Below are positions 33,785 through 46,404 of a DNA stretch of 64,000 nucleotides, in pieces. The stretch comes from Pisaster brevispinus (lineage: Eukaryota; Echinodermata; Asteroidea; Forcipulatida; Asteriidae): NCBI GenBank assembly GCA_023634235.1, contig JAMKCF010000001.1:10302258-10366257 (forward strand), written 5' to 3'. Below the pieces are notes generated by a model that did not search any database, was not told the DNA's origin, and was given only the letters and a program-made list of their open reading frames with translations. Position 1 is the stretch's first letter. Each line of letters begins with the position of its first letter. The position numbers and the translations under genes were made by a program.

Positions 33785-35680
33785 AAAATGGGTTGACACG
33801 CTGACCCTGCTCACTCGGGAAACAACTCCATTTACTGAGTCTGGGGTGCTGAAGTGGGGTGACATCATGACCCTGCTCACCTTGGAGTCTACTTCACTTA
33901 CTGAGTCTGGTGTGCTGAAGTGGGGTGACATCATGACCATGCTCACCTTGGAGTCTACTTCACTTACTGAGTCTGGTGTGCTGAAGTGGGGTGACATCAT
34001 GACCATGCTCACCTGGGAGTCTACTTCACTTACTGAGTCTGGTGTGCTGAAGTGGGGTGACATCATGACCCTGCTCACCTGGGAGTCTACTTCACTTACT
34101 GAGTCTGGGGTGCTGAAGTGGGGTGACATCATGACCCTGCTCACCTTGGAGTCTACTTCACTTACTGATTCTGGTGTGCTGAAGTGGGGTGACATCATGA
34201 CCCTGCTCACCTGGGAGTCTACTTCATTAACTGAGTCTGGTGTGCTGAAGTGGGGTGACATCATGACCCTGCTCACCTGGGAGTCTACTTCACTTACTGA
34301 GTCTGGTGTGCTGAAGTGGGGTGACATCATGACCCTGCTCACCTTGGAGTCTACTTCACTTACTGAGTCTGGTGTGCTGAAGTGGGGTGACATCATGACC
34401 CTGCTCACCTTGGAGTCTACTTCACTTACTGAGTCTGGTGTGCTGAAGTGGGGTGACATCATGACCCTGCTCACCTTGGAGTCTACTTCACTTTCTGAGT
34501 CTGGTGTGCTGAAGTGGGGTGACATCATGACCCTGCTCACCTTGGAGTCTACTTCACTTACTGAGTCTGGTGTGCTGAAGTGGGGTGACATCATGACCCT
34601 GCTCACCTTGGAGTCTACTTCACTTACTGAGTCTGGTGTGCTGAAGTGGGGTGACATCATGACCCTGCTCACCTGGGAGTCTACTTCACTTACTGAGTCT
34701 GGTGTGCTGAAGTGGGGTGACATCATGACCCTGCTCACCTGGGAGTATACTTCACTTACTGAGTCTGGTGTGCTGAAGTGGGGTGACATCATGACCCTGC
34801 TCACCTTGGAGTCTACTTCACTTACTGAGTCTGGTGTGCTGAAGTGGGGTGACATCATGACCCTGCTCACCTGGGAGTCTACTTCACTTACTGAGTCTGG
34901 TGTGCTGAAGTGGGGTGACATCATGACCCTGCTCACCTGGGAGTATACTTCACTTACATAGTCTGGTGTGCTGAAGTGGGGTGACATCATGACCCTGCTC
35001 ACCTGGGAGTCTACTTCACTTACCGAGTGGTGTGCTGAAGTGGGGTGACATCATGACCCTGCTCACCTGGGAGTCTACTTCACTTACTGAGTCTGGTGTG
35101 CTGAAGTGGGGTGACATCATGACCCTGCTCACCTTGGAGTCTACTTCACTTACTGTGTCTGGTGTGCTGAAGTGGGGTGACATCATGACCCTGCTCACCT
35201 GGGAGTCTACTTCACTTACTGAGTCTGGTGTGTTGAAGTGGGGTGACATCATGACCCTGCTCACCTGGGAGTCTACTTCACTTACTGAGTCTGGGGTGCT
35301 GAAGTAGGGTTTCATCATGACCTTGCTCACCTGGGAGTCTACTTCACTTACTGAGTCTGGTGTGTTGAAGTGGGGTGACATCATGACCCTGCTCACCTGG
35401 GAGTCTACTTCACTTACTGAGTCTAGTGTGCTGAAGTGGGGTGACATCATGGCCCTACTCACCTAGGAGTCTACTTCACTTACTGAGTCTGGTGTGTTGA
35501 TGTGGGGTGACATCATGACCCTGCTCACCTGGGAGTCTACTTCACTTACTGATTCTGGTGTGCTGAAGTGGGTGACATGATTCTGGTGTGCTGAAGTGGG
35601 TGACATGATCCTGCTCACCTGTCTACTTCACTTAAAGTCTTGTGTGCTGAAGCAGGGTGTCATCATTGCCCTACCGACCT
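33785..35680. repeat. 66-bp satellite array
   Basis: About 28 head-to-tail copies of a 66-bp unit containing CTGAAGTGGGGTGACATCAT and ACTTCACTTACTGAGTCTGG; the outer copies are diverged or truncated. Because 66 is a multiple of three and the unit lacks stops in one frame per strand, long open frames exist on both strands (371 codons plus, 442 codons minus), encoding 22-residue repeats. Two main variants alternate (CACCTTGGAG and CACCTGGGAG). Confidence 0.9.
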
Positions 35681-38600
35681 GGGAGTGTCCATCGACGACT
35701 GTTCTAGTGTATTGAAGTGAAGTTTTAGTCCCAAGACATCTTTCCATGTGTGGTGACAACATAGTCTTCTAATATACATGTAAGTGATGTTTCTGAAGGA
35801 AAACTTAAGAGTTGTAACACATACCAGTGTTACATTTTATTCAGGGGTATAATGCAACAGTAAGCAAACTTACAAACATGTTTTCTAATTGTACGTCTGC
35901 TTTTCATTTGGAAGCGTTAGTAAATGTTTGCATATATAGCTGGAACGGAACGTGGCCCAGTACTCTTTCGACTGTTTAATAGTATGTTGACTTTCTGATA
36001 GAAAACAGAAAAATATTGAACCTAATATTTTTTATTCGGTAGTAAAATTATTGCACAAACGAGGGTTATATTTAGATTTTTATTGCCAGTACAATTACTT
36101 GAATCATTGGGGTTTTTTTTACATTAAGTAACCCTCACTGACTTAAGAGTTTTTATAGTGTGTGACCTACATGATGTAATCCGTCTATTATCCTCTTGTC
36201 CTATATCACATCAGATCAAGTTGTTGGACTTGGTTAGAATGCTTGACCCTGTGTTTGGGCCTACCATCACAGGCCTTCAGAATCATTCTCTTATGGCAAT
36301 AAGAATTAACAAATTGATGCAATGGATTTGCAAAATATGATGTCACCAAAAATGAAATCAGAGACTGAAACACCATCAGTTGACGTAAAGAGCTCTATGA
36401 AATTGTAGTGTTCAAACTGTGTATTACTTGTGTTTTGGACAAGATGCTAACTAACTTTAATTATAATTTCATTATAGAGTTATAATGCCGAGTGTAAAAC
36501 TGAGCATCAATGTTGGAGTGTCACCATGGTGATCATTTGCTTGTACATGTACTGTGAGAGTTGTACATGTTGCAAACATGAAATTGATGGTAAGTGTTTT
36601 TTCCAAGATGTCTGAGAGCCATTCATGTGCAAGTGCATGTATGCTGAATGGTCTGTATGTGCTGATGGTGTACATGTGTTTTCTAACTTCATAATACTCA
36701 TTTGAAATGTTTTCAACGTGTCATAAAAAGTATAACAGCTTTACTTAACAGTGTAATTTGTATTTAAAGATGCTATTGTGACAATGAGCATTGTTAAATG
36801 AATAGTTTCAAACAGAATGGTGCTTTTAAATATGTGAGCATTATAGGGTATGTAAAAGGTTTTCAAATGATTATTTGAGCCTGTGCAAATTGATCAGAAA
36901 TTTATAATTCCTTCACATGATAAACTGTAATATTTCATGACACTTAGATTTAATACAGAAATGATGTTTACAACAGTGAGCTATGCAACAGCTGCACATG
37001 TTGAAGATAAAATTTGAAAACTTAATCATCACTCATACTGTTGCAGGTGAAAGACCACGTCATCTTTACATCGGGTGAAAGACCCTGCCATCTCTACATC
37101 AGTTAAAAGACCATGTCAATTCCCTACCACGTCAACTCGCTTGTTGTAGGAACACATCAGGTGAAAGACTACACCATCTCCTGTGTTTATTATGACTGCG
37201 CCACAAACATTTGATTGTTTTACTATGGTGTTGGACTTGGGAATTTTCAAGTACAGTTTAACTGAAGGTAAAATGACATTGGCACCGAAGTTACTTCAGT
37301 ATCACTCTGGTTTTAGTTTAAGTAAAAACAAAAAATTTTAACATCAAGAGGAAGTACAGATGAGTATCAGTTTTCAATAGCTCTTTAACATATTTGGCAG
37401 AGATTCATCTACTATGGGGCACATCACCTTGAGGACATTACATGACATGTTACTTGTCTTGTGTCAATCAAATCTGTAACCATGGTATAATAGATAGCAT
37501 AATTTGATACTGCACATGATGGAAATGTACTTTGTACAATTAGTTCTTAAAACAAACACAGGACTTGTGTGTCATAGGCACAGTTTTATCACGCTTCACT
37601 GCCTTGTACACATTTGAAATTAAACAAAGTTTTGATGTATTCGTAAGCTCTGGGAGTACATGCACAAAACATTCACAAACTCTGTGTCTCAGCAAAACAA
37701 TCTTTGTGCTTGGAGTTGCTGTAGTAAAATTCAAAAATTATGTGCAGCACACATCATTAGTTCATAAGATGTTAGTTTCATTTATGTAATATGGTACTGA
37801 CACCTAACTGTTAAGTTCCTTTATATTTTTTTGGAAAAGAAACCCCTTGCATATGTTGTCACACTGTTATTATTGTTTGAGTACGGAGCTAACAAATTAC
37901 AACATTTAATGCATGTGTGTAATTATGCTTTTTGTATTGTAGCTTTAATTGCGGTTAAAGGAGCAAACCCTGTGATTCTTTTTAAGCTCAGACAATATTG
38001 CTTGCTAAATGAGCTCCCTTCCAAAACATGTTATTATTTAGTGAAAAGCAACTTAAAAATTTCATTTTTCTGCCTAGCAACTCATGGAACTAGGCCAGGA
38101 AGTAACTTCTACTAGCAGAATTAGTTAATGTATACACTATATCTGTCATAACTTATCCAAACTTAATGTTATTCAACGCTGTGCATTGGAAACAAGTTTT
38201 CAACCAGATGTCAACCAAAATAAATGTTGAGGAGTTAAATATGACAATAAAGTGGAAAGATATGTAGGAGTAGTTTTGTTCAAGCATTTATAATCAAAAG
38301 GAGCAATATAAAATGAATCTGTTTTGTAATTGTAGCCAATTATGGGGAGGACATACTACGTCATATCTAGGGTGTGGAAATACAAAATAAGCTGCACTAT
38401 TTTGTAAGCTTTGAACTCATGTCCAACTCATATGAGGTGGCACCAAAATACAGATTGGCATAATAAGTACGAGAGGACTAAAGCTCCAACTACATGATAA
38501 AATAGTATCCTTGTCAAGGGAGCTTTTGATTCTCTTGATGTTTTGTAATTAAAAATTGGTTGATTGACAGAGGCTAGAAACTTGCTTGCTACAGTGCATG

Positions 38601-38815
38601 CAAAATGAACACTTCAGTTGCATGACAAGTGTTTTAATAGTTATTTATTATTAAATGGTTTAATTGCTGATATCACATTGCAGCCAAAGGCTTAATTACA
38701 TGGAATTTTCAATAATAAAAACTCAGAAAATGTAGATAAATAAAATTTGATTAATTAAATGTGGGTGATAGAATAAAACAATCGGATGAATATACAAATG
38801 TATACTGTTCGTGGC
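35681..38815. other. non-coding stretch
   Basis: AT-rich with only short open frames. It includes a degenerate short tandem at about 37040-37170 built on GTGAAAGACCACGTCATC. Nothing else is recognised. Confidence 0.45.
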
Positions 38816-39060
38816 GTGTCATGGTCGAGTGGTCTAGTTCACCGGACCCAAGCTCTGGTGTTGTCAGCAGCAGAGTGTGGGTTCGAATCCGCAGTCATGA
38901 CACTTGTGTCCTTGACCAAGGCACTTAACCATAATTGCTTCGTAAAAAGTTGGGAAGGTAGTGCATTCTGCTCTGCCAACCAGGCTCCTAGTGGATGATA
39001 CATATGCCTACAGCATTATAGACTGTGAAGGGGGTAACCCCTGTTTCAGCCCCAGGAGTA
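38816..39060 (+). mobile_element. tRNA-derived SINE
   Basis: The first 88 nt (38816-38903) form a tRNA-like head of type II length, with a 7-bp acceptor stem (GTGTCAT and ATGACAC), box A TGGTCGAGTGG at 38822 and box B GGTTCGAATCC at 38880. The body follows with CCTTGACCAAGGCACTTAAC, a sequence typical of conserved SINE cores, and continues to about 39060. A real tRNA gene is unlikely because the T-stem pairs poorly and the SINE-type body follows. The 3' limit is approximate. Confidence 0.75.
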
Positions 39061-40775
39061 GGTGGAAAGTACATCACCAAAACAGTTGAACATTATATGC
39101 TTCCCCTTATCGGAGAAAATGGCCCTAGTTTCATATGGTCCCCAAGAAAATTTCTTTAAAAAACGCTTAAAATAGTAACATTCTATGGCACATCATTTCA
39201 AATGTATTTAGATTTATTGAAATGTAAATATTGGTTGTTAAAGAAAATGTAAACCTTGTATGTGGTTTTCTATATTAAAATATTAAACTGTATTATTTTT
39301 TTCTATGTAAAACTTTCTTTGGGTAAAACAGTAAATATGGGATATGAGTTATTGCTAATTTTGGCTTTTGACCCCAAATCCAACACTGACCCTATAGCCA
39401 TAGAAAGGTTAATTTAACTTTTTTTATACCTTATTTCCCCCAGCCTAATTATTGCCCTATTGCATCCCCACCAAGTGTTTTGTCTGCTAGACGGTGATTT
39501 CCCAAAGTAATGCGTTCGCACAAGAACCTTAAAAACGTGGTTTCAGGCGAATGGGTAGCCTTGTTTCCTTCACGATTCAGTTTCAAGTAATGCGTTTGCA
39601 TAAGAAACCTAAAAGATCGTTTTCCGGGACCCAAGCACGGACAAGTCTGGCACACGGGCAACATCGTCCCACACACGGCGTTGTATTTTTCTACGTTCAC
39701 GCTGCTGATACCTGAGTAACGATAAGATCTGAGCGGACACACGACGCTCTGCGCTGAGAGCAAGACAAATTCTTCTCGATTCTTGTGAATGAAAGTAGAC
39801 TTGTGTTAGTCGGCGCAGGAATGACTCTTTATAATACACTCTACATACAAACAACGCAAAAACACGGGTCACAAATGGGTAGGACTTGAGCAAGTTTAAA
39901 AAAAAGCAAGCAAGAGCACCGTTAAACTCGTATAGCGCCCTCAATTGTTAAATTTTTTTAGAGCCTGACTCCTTTTTTATTTATAAACTCACAGATTCTA
40001 AGCAAAGTACCCGTGGCGTTAAATTTGCCTGAGAATTTGGGGTTTTTTTTTACTGACAATGTTTTGGTAAGTTTTTATGCTTTTAAACTGAAGTTCAATA
40101 AAATCTTTCTTGTTTTAATAAACATTTGTGTAATCTAGGACGTTAAATTTGAGCTTAATTGAAAAAATGTTTCAAGAAGTCGGATTTGATTCTACTATCT
40201 CCATGTGTTTTGTGCACGGGCGAAAATGCGCAATAAATGACGTCATTATGACTTCGTTCGTTGTTTTAGGCCGGAAAGCACATCTACAGTATCTCATAAG
40301 TCTAAAACTAAAAAAAGTTTGACGATCGGCGGTATACTTTTTGAGATATGGTGCTTACAAGGCTGGCTAATTAAATATTCACCTCGCTCTAAAGTGGCTA
40401 ATTAATTAAGAATTTTAACAACTATCACAATAAATGTTAAGTTTATGTACTAAGCTTCAATTTGATATAGGACCTAACTCCTTCATATTTAAACATTAGG
40501 ATATTGGGTGTATACATAAAACGTGTACAAATGCTATGGGATTTTAGGTGGAAACAAAGAATAATAATAATAATAATAAAATTAATAAAAATCTCGACGA
40601 AAACAAAACCTGTTCCGACAGTAAGTCGGAACAGCTAATAAAAGCACCATACACACATTATATTTATAACATGTATCCTGAAAATGACTACAATAATAAC
40701 AAAGTTAATGTATGTGCATGTATCATCACATTTTGCGTCATATAAATATAAGTGGCACATTTGTGGAATAGAAAA
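39061..40775. other. non-coding stretch
   Basis: AT-rich. Two related segments containing AAGTAATGCGTT lie about 80 bp apart near 39507 and 39587. An AATAAT microsatellite lies at 40559-40578. The right part may be the 3' flank of the minus-strand DUF6589-type element. No coding frame is supported. Confidence 0.4.
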
Positions 40776-41420
40776 CTATTCACTGTCTATATTTGTTTCA
40801 CTCAGTGCCTCATCTTCTGCCACTTCTTGGAAATTATCAAAACTGTTAACATCACTGCTGATTGAAAGAGACCCACTATCCGAGTCTTCACTGTCATCCA
40901 AATCAGCAATTTCATCCACAAGTTCAGTAACACTGACAGTATTTTCACAGCTTTTACAAGAACAACCAGGGCCACATAAAACATCTGCCTTTTTACATTT
41001 ACAGACCCTAGTTGCGCAACGGCTTTTGGCACAAGAACAACCCCTTGTCAGAATTTGAACATTTCTACGGATTTTTTGTACATTCTCTTCAGTGTCCCAT
41101 TCAACTTCAATTTAAAAAGGATCCTGGGAAAGTTTCCATCCATACTGTGAAATTTCGGGGTACATAAATACAGCTTGTAAAGCTTTACCCCAAACCGTGC
41201 TCACCCAGCATGATCTTAGCCAGTGCAACCTGAGAGCACCATCAGAGGGAAGCAACTCATCTTCATAAGTGCCTTTCCAAGAGGCCATTCTGATGATGTC
41301 AAGAAATTTGGAATGAATGTCATATGCAGTGTCAGCCTTTAATGATCTGAACAGTTCAACTGGAGAAGTATAGGTATGGAGGCAACTTCTATGAGCAGCA
41401 AAAAATACACAACCAATTAA
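40776..41420 (-). pseudogene. CXC-domain C-terminus of the DUF6589-type protein
   Basis: Too interrupted for a single ORF but clearly coding-derived. A frame reads PVELFRSLKAD, then LPSDGALRLHWLRSCWV and WGKALQAVF, up to YGWKLSQDPF. A TAA at 41112-41114 interrupts it. The same frame resumes with RGCSCAKSRCATRVCKC and CGPGCSCKSCEN, a cysteine cluster like the CXC domain of TSO1/tesmin proteins. It then ends in an acidic tail with a stop at 40776-40778. CXC domains of this type bind DNA through zinc; that role here is inference. Confidence 0.7.
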
Positions 41421-41485
41421 TCAGTAAAAAGCTAACAGACCCAAATCAAAGTCTTCGTTTTTGTCAGTGTTAGTCAACACGCCTA

Positions 41486-42259
41486 TCATGTTGTCATCCA
41501 AGAGCCCGGATATAAAGGATGCATGTTAAAAGAAGGCATTAAAAAATGAGCGCTTTCCAAAGCGGACAAAATATGATACGAAATCGCAACCACTACATAT
41601 ATATATAACACCTGCATTGCTTTCAAAACATCACAACCACTTTCAACAAGACGGGCAAGGTCTGGATCTCTTTTAATGCAGTCACTCAAATTGTTGAGAT
41701 AGATGTACTTCACATCTCCTGGCTTAGCTCTATACTGAACGACAATTGTTTTGTTAAATATTGGAAGAGGAATTCCAATCATAGCTATGTCACGATCTAC
41801 AGAGTACACATGTATAGTTGAACATACTGTATCTTGGACATGCAACCAAATTTGAGTGTCCGATTCTTCATGGTTGTTATATAAATGATGTGATTTATCA
41901 CTTAAAGTCACCATCATTCCAGCATATTCAGAATTTAACACAAATCCACCTGCAGTTACGAATCGTTGATCAGTATTAGTTAGCCAAGCCTGTACAACCT
42001 CAACAAATCGGTTAGATAAATAGTTGCATAACAGTAGGTTATTTTGTCTATTTTTCAGAAACGTCATCCACTTTGAGCTTGGAAGTTTGGTATTGTTATG
42101 TATTTCTTCATATGGCTCATATTCTGTTTGTTCACCATCTCTTCTGTTACGTTCAATCAATTTTGAAGACACACCTTGAGAATCTACTTGATCAAATAGA
42201 ATTCTCACTTCTAAGTATCCCTTTTGGAAAAAATTTCTAATCCAACGAGATGCCAGCAT
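41486..42259 (-). pseudogene. DUF6589-type protein, HEESDTQIW segment
   Basis: The frame includes a YNNHEESDTQIWLHVQD motif followed by VYSVDRDIAMIGI and GDVKYIYL. The His-Glu-Glu-x-Asp-Thr-x-Ile signature recurs in many multicopy invertebrate proteins, and its acidic residues could be part of a nuclease site; the fold is not certain to me. It overlaps the preceding frame by about 50 nt, marking a frameshift near 42230. After 41486 the relic continues in another frame with stops. Confidence 0.65.
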
Positions 42260-43329
42260 GTCTCCATAATCAGAAAACGTTTATGATAGCTCAATGGTGT
42301 GGTATAAATGATGTTCATCCCTTCGGCAATCAAGCATACCTTTTCACTTTCTGAAAATGAAAAGTTATTGCTGATGACTTTATCAGTGTACCTTTTGCCA
42401 AACATGTCATAAATAACAGCCTTCGAGCCTTTGTAAGGCAGGCCTTCAGGTGTACAAATCGCCATAGGCGATTCAAGGAACTGACACAATTTGCCACAAG
42501 GAAGTTGGGTCTCTTCTGAATAAGAAATAGTGCGTTTATAGCACAATGTTATTAAGCGTTTCTCCTTTTCAATGTAGTTTATTTGCCTTTTAGTGACCTT
42601 CTTCATGAAAGTTTGCAAGTTATGCCTTCTTATTCTAGGCTTTTCAACACTGGAATCTTTCAAGATGTTGGACTGGATATATAGATTGAGGGAATCCCTT
42701 CTATTATTCCTAAAATGGAGTAGATTGTGTTGTTGTAAGGTAGAAGCAGATACATTTGAAAATGCTTGAAATAAAACTGGTGATTGATCAGTGCTGAAAA
42801 CAAGGCTTTGTTGCATTTTCTCAAAGTACACTTTAGTGTTAGCCAATTCACGGGAAACAACTGAAGGCAAAAGATCCCGCTGAAATACAGGTTTTACATC
42901 AGCAAGTTGATTTTGCAAATTTTCTTTAAGCTTTGACTGATACTCCAGAGTCTGACATACTTTATCCATATCAGTTGGAAGACTGTGTGAAAGAACACCT
43001 TTACAATCTTTATTGATTAACATTTCATGTGCCTCATCAATTCCACCACTGGAATATGACAACCCTTTGATACTTGAGACAAATGCACCATTTTCAAAAT
43101 GCTGAAGGACTGGCTTTGGAAGCGCATACATTTGACTTAAATGTAATGGGATAAGACGAGAATAATTTTGCCTGTTAAACGCATGGAAAAGTTGACCAAT
43201 GCTTTTCAAGGCAGCCATCCTACCATTCCAATTACCACTTCGAATTGAAATAAACAACTGTATATAGGAGAAACAATCCTCCCTCAGGAACCTGTGCCAA
43301 AAACGGAACGTTTCAAATTTTCCACACAT
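42211..43329 (-). pseudogene. DUF6589-type protein, middle segment
   Basis: 372 codons open, directly abutting the upstream segment at 43330. It includes RLIPLHLSQMYALPK, SYSSGGIDEAHEMLINKD and a basic stretch (RRHNLQTFMKKVTKRQ). This region joins the DUF6589 core to the HEESDTQIW domain. No catalytic motif recognised. Confidence 0.6.
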
Positions 43330-44322
43330 TTATGAGCAAAAAAATTCAAAATCTGCCATAAGTGGTATTATCAAGGAAGTGGTTGCATTATGATCTGCAT
43401 CAATAAAGCTTGTGCAATCTGACTCGCAATCTTTCAAATCAGAAATAAAGTTACATAGGGCACTTATGATGTCCTCGTTAGTTAATGTACACATGGAGGT
43501 ATCGTGGTGATTATTTCTATGGTCCATGAACACCTGTAACTGATATGCATAAATTGACTCATACACTTGCATGAAAAATAGTTGTGTCATTTTGAAACTG
43601 GCACAACTTTGAAGTCGCTGGAGCGTTCCTTGCTTATGATTGATCTTGGCTACTTCCTTTAAACCAGCATCCCAGTAAATTTTCATGATGACTTCCTGAA
43701 AGTTCTTCAACACATGCCAGTCACCAAGATAAGGTATAACCCATGCAAGTGAAGTGCCATATTCAAATTTGATTTCTGACAACAACTTCACAGTGGCACC
43801 ATCTCCTACTATTACTAAATGATTGATGAGTTTGCCAACTCCAAACGATTTGTACAGTAAACCCAACATTTTCTTCAGAGTTTCTGCAGAATCGGCCTTC
43901 TCATTCAATACATATAGATAATTGAACTTTGACTGTTCACACTGTGATTGACCCTTCAGGGACAACTTACACTTAAACCCAGGAATACTAAGTAGTGACT
44001 TTCCTGTAAGACTGGGATAGCGCTGCACAATATATGAAAACATTTCTTGGTCTAAATTCAGGACTTCATTTTCTTCTAAACTTGACAGACCAAATTTATC
44101 AAACGACAGCTGACTGAATATGTATGTTTTAAAGTGGGGCACACCAAGGTCAGATGGCTTAGGAACAACAAGTTCTGAAAACTCTTGTTCCACTTTCCTC
44201 CTCACGCTAGGTTTTCTCAAGCTTTGTGTGCGCTCCACTTTATAATGTAAAGTAACCTGACCGTCTTTGACAGGATCAGCACTGGAATGACCAGTATCAG
44301 TACCGGGGTCATCAGTTGACAT
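43330..44322 (-). pseudogene. DUF6589 core
   Basis: 330 codons. It includes VIVGDGATVKLLSEIK and LGDWHVLKNFQEVIMKIYWDAGLKE, the most conserved block of DUF6589 proteins, and FKMTQLFFMQVYESIYAYQ. The Asp in VGDGAT and the Asp/His in GDWH look like candidate active-site residues of an RNase H-like fold; this is inference. The first Met shown (MSTDDPG) may not be the original start, because the protein continues upstream into the OTU part. Confidence 0.7.
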
Positions 44323-44479
44323 TGCAACAGCATCACTTCCAATGTTGACAGTTCAGCAGGCTTAATTGTGCCCCTCTTGGAAAATGTGAAAAAACACTTC
44401 CACTTGCAATTGACTCTTCACCGAACAGATTATTCAATCTGGATCTGCAGGAATCCTTTATCAACAACTCAGTGTCCAC

Positions 44480-45190
44480 ACAAAGAAACAACACTAGGTG
44501 TGTACAGGAGATATATATGATTTGTATTGGATAATAGTGACACATCATTGGGATACTTTGCAACTTCTTTAAGCCCCGTTTATGTTTCTTGATATAGCCT
44601 TATTTCAATACTCAAAGCATAAGAAATCGCGCATAACTCAAGATGTCCTGCATATGTTGAAAATTTTTCATCATCTTTAATGCGGTCAGAAAATGTTGGG
44701 TATGAGTTATTTTGGTCAATCTCCAATAGATATTTCTGTACCATATCAGGTAAACTGCCAAGGACATCAATGTGATCACGTAAAATGTCCCAAGTACCTT
44801 TTCTAATTAAGGCCGACAGTTGAGCTTCTCTCAAGATTAAGAGGGTCCAATGGCAAACCATGCAAACTTCGATGACAATTTATCAACTTATTATCTGAAA
44901 AAAACAGCAATACAACGATACAGACAGGCACCATCTCCAAATATATTGATAACTTGATACTCGAAGTCTGTTGACAATTTTTCCAAATCTGACAAACTCT
45001 CTGATGGCTTGGTTTGTTGTGACATTATAGATGTTCCATGCCAACTTCTAGGTGCATCTTTTGAAGTTACCGCAGCATAAGAAGCTAAAACATCTATGTT
45101 GTCAACTGATATCATTGTGAATGATGACTTGCTGATATTTGAAAAGTCTGTACGAGTTAATTTTCGCTCTTGAAACACACAGACCAGCAT
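44480..45190 (-). pseudogene. OTU domain of the DUF6589-type element
   Basis: Three frames together give an OTU-like cysteine protease: FGDGACLYRCIAVFF (Asp and Cys; the usual Asn is Ala) in 45190-44891, STYAGHLELCAISYAL in 44861-44580, and a tail with NHIYLLYTP, which would supply the His, ending near 44480. At least two frame changes separate them. Upstream lies DNIDVLASYAAV and RSWHGTSIMSQQTKPSE. Confidence 0.65.
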
Positions 45191-46404
45191 GATTCAACAG
45201 CTGCAACAACTTGGAAGAATGTGACAGTCGTTGTACGCAGTTTGCAATTATAATGTGTAAAGGGTAATTGTTACGTTCACTTAACACAAAATGCATGCAT
45301 AGAATTGTTTTTATCCGTCTACGCATCTGTCGTTTTGCATTTGAACCTGGTAGATCTGACAGCAAATAGGAATCTAGAGGAAAATCTGAAACTTGTTTTT
45401 TTTTCTTGATTGTTAAATGTCAAGTAGCTGACCAAATTGAAAATAACAGGGTCAAGCATTTTCAACATTTCTTCATAATGGAAATTTACAACATTCAAAG
45501 GATTATGCTTGTAATATTCCGTTATTTTAGCAGATTGTGATATTAGTCTTGTGTTGAGATTAGGCAAAATGGTCTTCAATGACATTACTAAAGTTTCACT
45601 AGACTCTGCTGTGTGGGTTGCAGATATTGGGGAGTCTGTGTTTAAGCCTGCTTCAGATTTGAGGCATTCTGAGCGGGCTTTTGCTAACACTTGATGCAAT
45701 GCCTTCTTCAAGTCTATATTACAATGAATGAGTAGAGTGCTCTGTTTGCGAGACTCAAGACGATGTAGAGTAGTTGAAGTACTGAAGGTACTCATGGTAC
45801 AAGTCAAGAGCCAGCGAGCTGTTCGTGAACAAAACTCAATATCAAGGTCTTTCTGTACAGAAAGGCAAGACTGGATGGCATTTTTGTAAAAATCAGACAA
45901 ATCAGATAAAAGAACAGCACGGTGGTCCAAGGCCGAGTCAATGACATGTATGTAAACTTGATACAGACAATGATCAATCACATCAGTCTCTTCTGTGATT
46001 TCCAATAACAGTTTGCTCTGTAAAGATGTTTTCATGTTGTGTAATGAAATCACTTTAGAGACTTGTCCAGTAACAAGTGAATAACATGCATAACATAGAT
46101 ACCCGTCTAGTTTTAAGGCAGTGTCACCATGCACAGATTTCAAAATGTCTGTTGCTACCGACAGCCCCATATTTAACGATGAACATAAATACTTTTTACT
46201 TGTATTTCGAAAAGATATGTGACACCCAGCACATTTAGAAAAAAAACGATACTTCCACAATAAATTGTGATGCTGTTTGCATAGAGCAAAGTTAGAAACC
46301 CCACTGAAATTAAAGTCTACTGAGAAACACGAGTTAAAAATTTGCTGGGAACATTCCATGTCATGACTTGATGGTGAAAAACTACAAATCAATAGAGGAT
46401 ACAA
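45102..46404 (-). pseudogene. N-terminal part of the DUF6589-type protein
   Basis: The main frame (46404-45319, 361 codons) contains Cys pairs (KCAGCHISF, CYACYSLV) that may form a zinc-binding module, then helical sequence. It shifts frame near 45360 to SNAKRQMRRRIKTILC and LHIIIANCVQRLSHSSKLL. No enzymatic domain recognised; the assignment rests on colinearity with the OTU-DUF6589 parts. Confidence 0.55.

Larger units (their letters stand above)
40776..46404 (-). mobile_element. decayed OTU-DUF6589-CXC transposable element
   Basis: About 5.6 kb of minus-strand coding relics form one colinear protein: an N-terminal cysteine-rich region, an OTU domain, a DUF6589 region, a HEESDTQIW-containing domain and a C-terminal CXC (TSO1/tesmin-like) cysteine cluster ending at 40776. 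Multi-domain proteins of this kind are abundant and multicopy in invertebrate genomes. I know of the parts but not of a settled transposon class. The copy is broken by several frameshifts and stops (for example 41112-41114). Terminal repeats were not found. Confidence 0.75.

Noticed and set aside
33674..35002. 442-codon minus-strand ORF and 371-codon plus-strand ORF
   Set aside because: Both run through the 66-bp satellite; a repeat unit that is a multiple of three keeps any stop-free frame open. No independent sign of coding.
38816..38903. Functional tRNA gene
   Set aside because: Acceptor stem and boxes A and B are present, but the T-stem is weak and a SINE-type body follows directly.
40684..41058. 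124-codon plus-strand ORF
   Set aside because: Antisense shadow of the CXC-domain C-terminus on the minus strand.
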